Below the pieces are notes generated by a model. It was not told where the DNA came from, searched no databases, and saw nothing but the letters and a program-made list of their open reading frames with translations. The translations under genes and the position numbers were made by a program. This document shows positions 21,701 to 31,231 of a stretch of 64,000 nt of DNA, in pieces. The DNA comes from CAWCKS01 sp963796195 (GTDB taxonomy: Bacteria; Pseudomonadota; Alphaproteobacteria; Rhizobiales; Xanthobacteraceae): positions 434,001-498,000 of the forward strand of contig CAWCKS010000014.1 in NCBI GenBank assembly GCA_963796195.1. Reading direction: 5' to 3'. Position 1 is the stretch's first letter, and the number at the start of each line of letters is the position of its first letter.

Positions 21701-24134
21701 ATGACTTTGTCACATCTGCGCGTTGTCGAGATCGGCAGCGCCCCCGCGTCATCTTACTGCGCCCGCCTGTTCGCCGATTTCGGCGCCACCGTCCAGAAGA
21801 TCGAGCCGCCCACAGGTGATCCCCTGCGTCGTCGCGGGCCGTTCACACCGCAGGGCGCCAGTCCTTTCTTTGCATTTCTGAATTTCAACAAATCGAGTGT
21901 CGTGCTGGAGGCAGCAGATTCCGCGAAGCTCGCCCAGATCGTCGCAGGCTGTGACATTCTGATTGATGGCCGCGACGTCGACGCGGCCGGTTGCCCTGCC
22001 CTCGATCTCGACGCGCTGAAGCAGAACAACCCCGGCCTGATCCATGTCGAGACCAGTTGGTTCGGCCACGCCGGCCCCTACGATGGCTTTGCGGCGACCG
22101 ACACGACCGTTCGCGCCCTCGTTGGCCTCGTGAAGCTGATTGGGCCTGCGGAAGGCCCGCCCTGCGCCGGCGCACCGGATTTCCAGACCGGCATTTTTGG
22201 CGGGCTGTGGGGCTTCATTGCCGCGGCATCGAGCGTGATCAGCCGCATGCATGACGGCTACGGCCGCACCAGCAAGCTCAGCCTTTACGAGGCGAGTATT
22301 GCGGTCACCGAATATATCATGTTCGAAGCGTTTACGCGCGGCGACATCATGCGCCGCATCGGCGTGAACCGCTTCTGGCCGACATTTCCGGTCGGCATCT
22401 ACAAGACCAAGGACGGCTGGCTCGGCGTCACCACGGTGACGCCGGCGCAGTGGCGCGCGTTCTGCGAGATGCTCGACCTGATCGAGCTGCGCGACGATGC
22501 GACGCTGTTCCTCGGCGTCGACCGGCTCGGACGAAAGGAAGAAATTGAGCACAAGTTTGTGCCGAAACTTGCGGAGAAGACGACCGCCGAATGGTTTGCG
22601 CAGGGCTTGAAGCGCCGGATTCCGCTGGTGCCGGTGCCTTCTATCGCCGAGCTGATTGCCAATGAGGAAGCGCGCTCGCGCGGCGCTATCGTGCCAATCG
22701 AAATTGGCAGCGAGCGCGGCTTTACCGTCGGCTCGGCGCAACGTCTCACCGGCACGCCGCCGCGGCGCGGTGGGAAGGTGCCGGGGCTTGGCGAAATGAC
22801 TGCTCATGCGAAGGTCGCGACGACCGCTGCGCCACCGCGCCCGACCGCACCGCGTGATCCAAAACGACTGCCGCTCGAAGGCATCCGCGTCGTTGATTTC
22901 TCGATGGGCTGGGCCGGCCCGATCTGCACGCGAAACCTCGCCGACCTCGGCGCCGACGTCATCAAGATCGAGGCGATCCAGTATCCGGACTGGTGGCGCG
23001 GCGTCGATCGCCGCCCGGCTTACGTGCAGGGCCGCGAGTACGAGAAGGTGCCGCGGTTCTGCATCATGAACCGCAACAAGCGCGGCATCACGCTCGACCT
23101 CACCCGCAAGGAGGGACGCGAGCTGGCCAAGCGACTGATCGCGGGAGCCGATCTCGTGGTCGACAATTACTCTGTCGAGGTACTGCCAAAGCTCGGCCTC
23201 GGCTACGACGTGCTGCACAAGCTGAACCCGAAGCTGGTGGTGATGTCGATGTCGGCTTTCGGCTCGCACAGCGTCAATCGCGACTGCCGAGCCTATGGCT
23301 CGACGCTCGAGCAAGGGTCCGGCCTGCCGAGCGTGGTCGGGCGGCCGGAGTGGGCGCCGACCATGAGCCACACCGCGTTCGGCGACGCGATCGGCGGCCT
23401 CAACGGCTGCGTTGCCGTGCTGGTTGCGCTCGATTCACGCACGTCGCACCGGCGAGGGCCAGTTCATCGACCTCTCGCAGATCGAGGCCATGATGCCGTT
23501 CGCGGCGCCGTGGGTGATCAAGCATTCGATCGACGGCAAAGAACCGACCCGCTACGGCAACCGCCATCCGGATTTCGTGCCGCACGGCGTGTTCCGCTGC
23601 GCGGGCCACGACGACTGGGTCGTGATGGCGTGCGCGTCGGACGCGATGTGGCAGAAGCTGTGTCGGCTGTTGAAACGCGAGGACTGGGCACGCGATGCTT
23701 CGATGGCGACCGCTGTCGGCCGCCGCGCGCACGAGGACGCGATCGAGCAGGCGATCGAGGAGTGGACCAACACGCGCGATCCCGACGCCGCGATGCGCGA
23801 ATTGCAGGCCGCTGGCGTCGCCGCCGGCGTGGCGCGGCTGCCGGTCGAACTTCTGAAGGACGCGCAGCTGCACGCGCGAGGCTTCATTCAGGATATCGAC
23901 CGCGCCTTCATCGGAAAGCACCCGCAGCCGTCGCTGCCGTTCCGCGAGAGCGAACAGCCGTTCGCGATCCGCTTCGCGCCGCCGACGCTCGGCGAATACA
24001 ATGAGGAGATTCTGGGCGGCATGCTGGGCCTGTCGAAGGTGGAACTGGAGCGCCTTGCGAACGAGGATATCATCGGCACGGAGATGCTGATGGAGGAGCA
24101 GCTGGCGAAACGCGGCAAGCAGGCGGCGGAGTGA
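21701..24134 (+). CDS. Tandem CaiB/BaiF CoA-transferase fusion (frame break)
   Basis: About 811 residues made of two family III CoA-transferase domains. The first begins LSHLRVVEIGSAPASSYCAR, the second begins near residue 390 with LEGIRVVDFSMGWAGPICTR. Each has the ADLGADVIKIE-type strand. ATG 21701 follows GGAGGA. The frame breaks near 23440 and resumes as GEGQFIDLSQIEAMMPFAAP through to the stop at 24134. At the site of the catalytic Asp the two halves show Thr (FAATDTTVRALVG region) and Glu (GSTLEQGSG), so activity of either half is uncertain. It is divergent from the carboxyltransferase and upstream of biotin carrier and crotonase genes. Confidence 0.87.
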
Positions 24135-24140
24135 GATTTG

Positions 24141-24219
24141 TAGGGTGGGCATATCGCGCATTGCCGTGACCCACGCCGCCGAATCGATCGGGTTTACGCT
24201 TCGCTCATGCTCCACCCTC
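24141..24219. repeat. Intergenic imperfect palindrome (TAGGGTGGGC ... CCACCCT)
   Basis: A 79-bp element between the CoA-transferase and biotin-carrier genes. It starts TAGGGTGGGC and ends TCCACCCT, with CGCTTCGCTCATG inside. It resembles an interspersed hairpin family common in Rhizobiales and does not encode protein. Confidence 0.5.
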
Positions 24220-24256
24220 GAAATGACAAGAGCTAAATCAGAGAGGCAGGACGAAA

Positions 24257-24478
24257 ATGGCTGAAGTGAAAATCAAGACCGAGGTCGCCGGTCGCGTGTG
24301 TTCGATCGTGGCCAGCATCGGCGTCAGTGTCGGCGATGGCGAGGATGTCGTGGTGGTGGAGGCGATGAAGATGGAGATTCCGGTCACCGCGACGGCGTCG
24401 GGCAAGGTCAAGAGCATCCTGGTCAATGTCGACGACATGCTGACCGAGGGTCAGGTCGTCGCCGTGATCGAGACGTGA
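24257..24478 (+). CDS. Stand-alone biotin carboxyl carrier protein
   Basis: 73 residues: a complete single biotinyl domain with the biotinylation motif EAMKME (Lys38) and the mirror-image hammerhead half GKVKSILVNVDDMLTEGQVV. It carries carboxybiotin between a biotin carboxylase and a carboxyltransferase. Being a free domain, it fits the carboxyltransferase encoded at 19927-21482. No biotin carboxylase is present in the window. Confidence 0.9.
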   Translation: MAEVKIKTEVAGRVCSIVASIGVSVGDGEDVVVVEAMKMEIPVTATASGKVKSILVNVDDMLTEGQVVAVIET

Positions 24479-24486
24479 CTTAACGT

Positions 24487-24578
24487 CGTCATTGCGAGGA
24501 GCGCGTAGCCGACCGAAGCAATCCAAGCTTTGATCAAGCACCGGATTGCTTCGGCGCAAGAGCGCCTTCGCAATGACG
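24487..24578. repeat. Interspersed palindromic repeat (GTCATTGCGAGGAGCG family), copy 1
   Basis: Arms CGTCATTGCGAGGAGCG... and ...CGCAATGACG with inner arms CGAAGCAATCC / GGATTGCTTCG form a long hairpin. A second copy lies at 55905-55983. It is a recognisable repeat class in Bradyrhizobium-like genomes. Confidence 0.8.
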
Positions 24579-24604
24579 AAACAAATGCACAAGGGAGAAC
24601 GCCC

Positions 24605-25420
24605 ATGTCAGAAAAATTCACGACCATCATCGTTGACCGTCCGCAGCCCGACATCGGGCGCATCACGCTGAACCGACCGCAGTACCTCAACGCCTATAAC
24701 CACACGCTGACCGCGGAGGTCTCGGTCGCGGTCGACCAGTACATGAAGGACGACGCGCAGCGCTGCCTTGTCATCACCGGTGCCGGGCGCGGCTTCTGCT
24801 CGGGTGGTGACATCAGCCGCACCGAGCCGCCCGAACACCGCGCGGCGCGCTACGCCAAGCAGATCGGCCGCGGCGTCGAGATGCGTGACGGCTTCCATCG
24901 CATCATCGTGGCGCTGCAACGCTGCGACAAGCCCGTGGTGGCGATGATCAACGGCCCGGCCGTCGCCGGCGGGCTTGCGCTGGCGCTGGCTTGCGATTTC
25001 CGCATCGCCTCCGACAAGGCAAAACTCGGCGACACATCGGGCAAATTCGCGCTGCTACCGGACGAAGGCGGCGCGTGGCTGTTCCCGCGCGCGATGGGGC
25101 TCGACAAGGCACTGAAGATGACGATGCTGGCCGAGGTCTACGACGCGCACGAGGCCGAACAGCTCGGGCTCGTGACGCAGGTAGTGCCGCACGAGCAGCT
25201 CGAGGCCAAGACGATGGAGTTCGCGCGCCGGCTCGCCGATGCTGCGCCGCTCGCGGTGCGGATGGCCAAGCGCATGATGGTGCGCTCAGCCGACATCACG
25301 CTGGAACGTTCGCTGCAGGACGCCGAGCTTGCCGTGATGATCACAAACCCTGCCGAGGACGTGAACGAGGGCCGCAAGGCCTTCGCCGAAAAGCGCAAGG
25401 CTGCGTTCAAGGGGAAGTAG
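24605..25420 (+). CDS. Crotonase family protein, PaaG-like
   Basis: 271 residues from the ATG behind GGGAGA. Crotonase fold with ITGAGRGFCSGGD and NGPAVAGGLALALACDF. The hydratase glutamates are replaced (Leu in GGLAL, Ser in DTSGK). An Asp is present in LLPDEGGAWLF, at the place of the catalytic Asp of PaaG-type isomerases. It is thus more likely an enoyl-CoA isomerase or ring-modifying enzyme than a hydratase. It probably acts with the CoA-transferase and biotin-dependent enzymes just upstream. Confidence 0.88.
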   Translation: MSEKFTTIIVDRPQPDIGRITLNRPQYLNAYNHTLTAEVSVAVDQYMKDDAQRCLVITGAGRGFCSGGDISRTEPPEHRAARYAKQIGRGVEMRDGFHRIIVALQRCDKPVVAMINGPAVAGGLALALACDFRIASDKAKLGDTSGKFALLPDEGGAWLFPRAMGLDKALKMTMLAEVYDAHEAEQLGLVTQVVPHEQLEAKTMEFARRLADAAPLAVRMAKRMMVRSADITLERSLQDAELAVMITNPAEDVNEGRKAFAEKRKAAFKGK

Positions 25421-25437
25421 GGGCAATACGAAGCGAT

Positions 25438-25725
25438 CTACGCCCCCGTAAACCGCTTCACCTTGATCGCGCGTTTGCGAACCTGCGCGAGGTCGTAATT
25501 CATCTGCATCCTGAGCCAGGTGTCGGCGGTGCTGCCGAGCGCCTGCTCGAGTTTTACGGCCATCTCTGGCGTGATGCCGCTGCGGCCAGCAATCAAGTTG
25601 TGCAGCTGCTGTCGCGTGATGCCAAGGCCGCGCGCCGCATCGGTGATTGAAATGCCCAGCTCTTCGAGATTGTCGCCGATCAGCTCGCCGGGATGGAGCG
25701 GATTTTTCATCTCCATATCTGTCAT
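25438..25725 (-). CDS. higA: HigA-type antitoxin, XRE DNA-binding protein
   Basis: 95 residues of the HigA/VapI class: LHPGELIGDNLEELGISITD followed by the helix-turn-helix GITRQQLHNLIAGRSGITPE and the C-terminal ADTWLRMQMNYDLAQVRK typical of HigA. It is encoded 3 bp after the toxin gene in the usual toxin-first order. It neutralises HigB and represses the operon by binding the operator at 26023-26064. Confidence 0.93.
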   Translation of the reverse strand: MTDMEMKNPLHPGELIGDNLEELGISITDAARGLGITRQQLHNLIAGRSGITPEMAVKLEQALGSTADTWLRMQMNYDLAQVRKRAIKVKRFTGA

Positions 25726-25728
25726 TCC

Positions 25729-26007
25729 TCAATGATAGTCGACGAGATCGACATCAAACACCTTGCCGTCCTCAAATCGAAAGATGATCCTCCAGTTTGC
25801 GCGCACGGTGACCGCCCAAGATCCTTTGAGATCGCCCTTTAGCGGATGCAGGCGGAACGTCGGCAGTTGAAGGGCTTCTATCGTCTCCGCCGCATCGAGC
25901 ACCGCCAAGATCTGCTTGATCTTGCGCACATGCTCGGCGTTGACGCCGCGGGCATTGTCATCTTCGAAAAGCTGGCGCAGTCCCTTGTGTTTGAAGCTTT
26001 CGATCAT
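25729..26007 (-). CDS. higB: HigB-type toxin, RelE-like mRNA interferase
   Basis: 92 residues. Typical HigB features: N-terminal IESFKHKGLRQLFEDD, a central VRKIKQILAVLDAAETIE helix pair and the C-terminal beta sheet LKGSWAVTVRANWRIIFRFE with the conserved Lys-Gly-x-Trp and NWRI residues. HigB toxins cleave ribosome-bound mRNA. First gene of the higBA operon, whose promoter lies between 26007 and the end of dnaE2. Confidence 0.93.
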   Translation of the reverse strand: MIESFKHKGLRQLFEDDNARGVNAEHVRKIKQILAVLDAAETIEALQLPTFRLHPLKGDLKGSWAVTVRANWRIIFRFEDGKVFDVDLVDYH

Positions 26008-26022
26008 TTCCGATTTTCCACT

Positions 26023-26064
26023 ATGTAAAACAACATTTTACATATGTAAAGTCATATTTTACAT
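26023..26064. promoter_or_regulatory. Double inverted-repeat operator of higBA
   Basis: Two adjacent inverted repeats: ATGTAAAA-N5-TTTTACAT (26023-26043, perfect) and ATGTAAAG-N5-TTTTACAT (26044-26064, one mismatch). Their inner halves form the palindrome TTTACATATGTAAA. The block is very AT-rich against the GC-rich surroundings and lies 16-57 bp before the higB start. It is the expected HigA/HigBA binding site. Confidence 0.75.
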
Positions 26065-26071
26065 TATGCCG

Positions 26072-29000
26072 TCAATGAAAATCCCGTGACGCTGGCAGGA
26101 TGCGGACGTCGCGCGGGTGGCGGTGACGCTGGGCCGGGGCATCAGGAAGATCGCGGCGGTCGCCGTTGAGTGGTTCGACCAGTGCCGGCATCGCAGGCAA
26201 TGCGCGCTGCGCTGACAGATTATCGGACAGTCCAGCAAGCTCATAGGATCGATCAAATATCCGCTCGGCGACGAGATGGACGACGTTCTCCTCGCTCTTC
26301 TGCACCTTGCCTTCGATCAGGATCAGGCGCGAACCCATCACCTCTTTCCGGAAGCGTGCCATCATCTTCGGCCACACCACGATGTTGGTGATGCCAGTCT
26401 CGTCCTCGATGGTCATGAACACCACGCCCTTGGCGGTGCCCGGCCGCTGCCGTACCAGTACGACGCCGGCGCAGCGCGCGAAGCGGTTGTTGGCGGTGTC
26501 GTATGAGATCTGGTGACAGGTCCGCGCGCCCTCGCGCGCAAATTTGTCGCGCAGGAACTGCATGGGGTGGCCTTTGATCGAGAGGCGGATGGTCTGATAG
26601 TCGGTCACGACGTGTTCCGACAGCGCCATCTCGGGCAGCGGCCGCGCGTTCTCGTCGAGCAACTCGCGCGCGGATGCCGCGGTGAACAACGGCAGCGGCA
26701 CGTCGTCGGGCAGCCGCCGCACCGCCCACAGCGCAGCGCGCCGATCGAGCCTGATCGAGCGGAACGCGTCGGCATCGGCGAGCAGACTCAGCGCGCGCTT
26801 CGGCAGCGCAGTCGCGCGAGCGAAATCTTCCAGCGATGCGAATGATTGACGTTGCCGCGCTTCGACGATGCGCTTGCCGAAATCGTCCTTCGGCTTCGGC
26901 TCTTCGTCGGGATCGACATACTCGTCCGGATCGACGTAGCCGAAGCCGTCGATCTGGCGGAAGCCGAGCCGCATTGCGTGATGATCGCCGCTCCTCTCCT
27001 CAATCGTGTTATCGGCGAAGCTGTGCGACACATCGATGGCGCGGACCTCGACGCCGTTCTGGCGCGCGTCGGAAACGATCTGCGCCGGCGCATAAAATCC
27101 CATCGGCTGCGAGTTCAACAGCGCGCAACAGAAGACATCGGGATGGTGATGCTTCAGCCATGATGAGACGTAGACCAGCAGCGCGAAGCTCGCGGCATGG
27201 CTTTCCGGAAAGCCGTATTCGCCAAAACCCTTGATCTGGTTGAAACAGTTCCTGGCGAATTCTTCCGGATAGCCGCGCTCGATCAGCTGGTTGACCATCT
27301 TGTCCTCGAATTTGTGGATGGTGCCGTTGTGGCGGAACGTCGCCATCGCCTTGCGCAGCTGGTTGGCTTCATCGGGCGTGAATTTCGCGGCTTCGATCGC
27401 AATCCGCATTGCCTGCTCCTGAAACAGCGGTACGCCGCGGGTCTTCTTCAGGATTGCCCGGAGCTCGTCGGATGGACCTTTGTCGGGATGCGGACCGGGA
27501 TAAATAATGTCTTCCTCGCGCATCGCCCGCCGCTTCAGATAAGGGTGCACCATATTGCCCTGGATCGGGCCGGGGCGGACGATGGCAACCTCGATGACGA
27601 GATCATAGAAATTGGCGGGCTTCAGCCGCGGCAGCATGTTCATCTGCGCGCGGCTTTCGACCTGGAACACGCCGAGCGACTCGCCCCGCTGCAGCATGGC
27701 GTAGACGGCAGGATCCTCGCGTTCGACCGTTGCAAGGTCCAAATGGATGTTCTTGTGCTGTGCCAGGAGATCAAAACATTTGCGGATGCAGGTCAGCATG
27801 CCCAGGGCGAGCACGTCGACCTTCATCATGCGCACTTCATCGACGTCGTCCTTGTCCCACTCGATGAAGGTGCGATGCTCCATCGCCGCATTGCCGATCG
27901 GCACGTAGGAGTTGAGCCGGTCCTGCGTCAGCACATAGCCGCCGACATGCTGCGACAGGTGCCTGGGAAAGCCGATCAGCTCGGTTGCGAGCGCGACCGC
28001 CTGCGCGACCATCGGGTTTTCGGCATCGAGCCCTGATTGCTTCAGGTGCTGGTCGTCAAAGCCCTCGCCCCAGCTGCCCCACACCGTATCAGCCAATGCG
28101 GCGGTGACGTCTTCGGTCAGGCCAAGGGCCTTGCCGACGTCACGGATCGCGCTGCGCGGGCGATAATGGATGACGGTCGCGATGATCGCGGCGCGATGGC
28201 GGCCATAGCGCCGGTAAACATATTGCAGCACCTCCTCGCGGCGGTTGTGCTCGAAATCGACATCGATATCGGGCGGCTCGAGCCGTTCTTCCGACAAGAA
28301 GCGCTCAAACAACAGGTCGATCTCGACCGGATTGACCGAGGTGACGCCGAGCATGAAGCAGACGGCGGAATTCGCCGCCGAGCCGCGGCCCTGGCAGAGA
28401 ATGTTCTGCGAGCGCGCGTAACGCACGATGTCGTGCACGGTCAGGAAGTAATGCGCATATTTCAGCTTGGCGATCAGCGCCAGCTCCTTGTTCACGGTGG
28501 CGCGCAGTTTGTCGGTGTCGTCATCGGGCGCGATCTTGCCGGCATAGCCGGCCCAGGTCAGGTCCTCGAGATGTTGTTGTGCTGACTTGCCCGGGGGCAC
28601 TGGTTCGTCCGGGTATTGGTATTTCAGGTGATCGAGCGAAAAGCTGATCAGGTCGGCGAAGCGCAGCGTCTCACTCAATGCGTCCGGATAATGCTCGAAC
28701 AGCCGCGCCATATCCTGAGGCGATTTCAAATGCCGCTCGGCATTGGACTTGAAGCTTGCGTCCGGCCTTCTCGATCGTTGTCTTCTCGCGGATGCAGGTC
28801 AGAACGTCCTGCAGCGCACGCCGCTCCGGCACATGATAGAGCACGTCGTTGGTCGCGATCAGCGGCACGTTTGACTGTGTCAGCGATTTGCTGCAGGCGC
28901 GCCAGACGCCTGAGATCATCGCCGCGATAGGCGAAGCTGGCGCCGAGCCAGACGCCATCGCTGGACAGCTTGCTCAGCTTGCGCAAGGTCTCGGTCAGGA

Positions 29001-29426
29001 TTTTGGCGTCGAGCCGGTACGGCGGCATCAGCACCAGTAACTGGCCTGCGGCGAATTCCGTCGAGATCGGCAAAGGCGAGATGGCATTCGCCCTTCTCGG
29101 CGCGCAGCTTGCCCTTGCTGAGCAACTGGCACAGCCGACCGTAGAGCCGCGCGGTCGCGCGGGTAGATCAGGACATCGGGCGTGCCGTCGGTGAAGACGA
29201 GGCGCGACCCGATCAGCAGCTTTGGCCTGGCCTTGAGATCGGGATTGTTCAGCTCGGAGTATGCACGCACCACGCCGGCCAGCGTGTTGTGATCGGCGAT
29301 GCCGATCGCGTGCAAGCCGTGCTCGCCGGCCTGGTGCACATAATCCTGCGGATGCGACGCGCCGCGCAGGAACGAGAAGTTCGTGGTGACGCCGATCTCG
29401 GCGTAGGTGGTGGGTTTGCGAGGCAT
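26072..29426 (-). CDS. dnaE2: Error-prone DNA polymerase DnaE2 (frame breaks)
   Basis: About 1118 residues, the usual DnaE2 length. N-terminal PHP domain (YAEIGVTTNFSFLRGASHP, GIADHNTLAGVVRAY), then the C-family polymerase core with catalytic aspartates in PPDIDVDFEHNRREEV, AIVRPGPIQGNMVHPYLKRR and NQIKGFGEYGFPESHAASFA. An OB domain (FMTIEDETGITNIVVWP) and the DnaE2-type tail follow. Start ATG 29426. Breaks occur around 29120, 28950 and 28751; at the last, removing one T gives LQANAERHLKSPQ. It performs SOS translesion synthesis with ImuA and ImuB, encoded just upstream on the same strand. Confidence 0.93.
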
Positions 29427-29433
29427 GGCTTCG

Positions 29434-29563
29434 GTCGTCCCCGCGAACGCGGGGACCCATAACCCTGCATCGATTATCTTGTTCGACATCTGCAAACCAC
29501 GCGCAGTCCTGCTATTTGTCGTCTCACAAATGCTGCATGGGTCCCCGCGTTCGCGGGGACGAC
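29434..29563. repeat. Inverted-repeat element between imuB and dnaE2 (GTCCCCGCG family)
   Basis: Two 27-bp arms, 29434-29460 and 29537-29563, are exact reverse complements, and each contains the self-palindrome core GTCCCCGCGAACGCGGGGAC (or its complement). The 76-bp centre is unrelated. The same architecture occurs at 41326-41448. The 3' end of imuB runs into the right arm. Confidence 0.85.
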
Positions 29564-31231
29564 CACATCGCCAGTGAATCGCTTCGCTTTGCTCGCACGA
29601 AAATTCCAAACATCCCGTGCAAAACCAGTTCGGTTGCACCAGTTGCGGCCGAACAGGCCTTCGCGGAACAGCCAGAAGCGCAGGCCCAGCTCGTCCTCGA
29701 CACGAAATAGTCGCGCGTCAGCGTCTTGCCGTCAGAGCGCCACCACTCCATCGCGATCCGTTCAGGGCCTTCGGCGCGGATGACGTGATGCGTCAGCTGC
29801 CGCCACAAAAAGCTGGTCGGCGGCCCGTCGGGCACCAGCGCAAAGCCGACCTTGATCCGCTCGGGCATCTCGAACAGCCGCAGCGGACGATTGGGCGGCT
29901 CGTGCGGGGGATGGGCGAGCCAGCCGACATCATCAGGCAACTTGCGCTGCGCCGGCAGTCTCATGACGGCGTATTCGGGAATGTGGGTGTCCTGCGGCAC
30001 GTAGCGGATGACGCGGTTGGCGCCGAGCCGCGCCGACAGGCGGTCAATCAGGCGCGCGACGTCGTCGGCCTCGTGCGCCGCCGGATCAAAGCCATATTGC
30101 GTCGAGGTCACCGACGCGGTCTGGCTCGCGGCCAGACGCACGAGATCGAAGCCGAAGCCCGGATCGAGCGGATCGGCCAGCGCATCGAGCCGCTCGTTGA
30201 ATAGCCGCAGCACGACTGCGGCATCGGTGACCGCCTGCCCGGCGTCGACCGAGATCACGCGCACCATGCCGTCGGTGCGGAAGAAGCTGGCTTCGAGCCG
30301 GCGCGCGCCCTTGCCGTGACGCTCCATCGTTGCGGTAAGCAACTCTGGCAAGCTCGCGCAAGGTTCGCAGCAGCACGTCCGAAGTCAGCACCGGCTCGGC
30401 GAACCGCTTCTCGGCGACGTAATCCGGAACCGGCTTGCGTGGCGAGATCGGCGCATCGGCCTCGCCCAGAGCCTGCTGTAACACGTTGGTAAAGCCGGCG
30501 CCGAACCGCGCCGATATCTCCTGGCGCGAGCGGCCGGCGACGTCGCCGATCGTCTTCAAGCCGGCGCGGCGCAGACCGGTGATGATGGCATGATCAACGC
30601 CAAGCGTCGCCACCGGCAGCGCAAACACGGCGTCCGCCTCCTCGTCCGGCGGCACGATCACGCCATGCCGGAAGCGCGTCAGCGCACGGGCCGCAATAGC
30701 AGTTCCGGCGATCGCCGCTGAGACGACAAAGCCCTGCTGCGTCAGCGTATGGCACAGCGTCTTCATCAGCATAGCCTCACCGCCGAACAAATGTGCGCAG
30801 CCGCTGATGTCGAGCACGAGCCCATCTGAACGATCGAGCGCCACCAGCGGGGTAAAACGGTCGCACCAGTCGGCGATCGCGTTCAGCGTCTTCAGATCAG
30901 CGTCCGGATCATGATCGAGAATGGTCAGCGCCGGCACCATGGCGCGCGCGGTGGCGAGCGGCATGTCGGCGGCAAGGTTCAAGCGTGCCGCGGCGTCGTC
31001 GACGGCGACGACCTTCAGCTCGTTGTTGATCTTTGCGGCAACGACGATGGGTTGCTCGTCATTGCGCGGCGCCTCACCGCCGGCCGCCACCTGCGACCAG
31101 GCGCGTTCCCGCTTGAAGCGGTCGGTCGGCAGCCGCGGCAACCACAGGCACAACAGGCGCCGCTTGCTGGTCCAAGACTTGTTGGTCAAAGACTTGTTGG
31201 TCAAAGACATCTTGCTCGAAGAGATGGGCAT
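29524..31231 (-). CDS. imuB: ImuB, catalytically inactive Y-family polymerase of the SOS mutasome (frame breaks)
   Basis: About 569 codons. N-terminus SLTNKSLTNKSWTSKRRLLC leads into the ImuB hallmark LCLWLPRLPTDRF. This is followed by the AARLNLAADMPLATARAM segment, the palm piece DRSDGLVLDISGCAHLFGGE, helix-hairpin-helix GLRRAGLKTIGDVAGRSR and the little-finger domain. Active-site acids of true Y polymerases are not seen, as expected for ImuB, which bridges the clamp and DnaE2. One extra A near 30344 breaks the frame; further indels near 29708 and 29630 affect the tail (LFREGLFGRN ... LHGMFG). The last codons come from the repeat element. The start overlaps imuA by about 158 bp. Confidence 0.9.

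Noticed and set aside
21749..23371. Long open frame (540 codons) on the minus strand
   Set aside because: It lies opposite the tandem CoA-transferase and its translation is Arg/Ala/His-rich without domain motifs; it is a high-GC shadow frame.
23400..23480. Programmed ribosomal frameshifting in the CoA-transferase and other broken genes
   Set aside because: No slippery heptamer or downstream pseudoknot recurs at the breaks, and most are fixed by removing one base within ordinary sequence.
29434..29563. Repeated GTCCCCGCG palindromes as a CRISPR array
   Set aside because: There are only two inverted arms per site, in opposite orientation, with no regular spacers and no cas genes.
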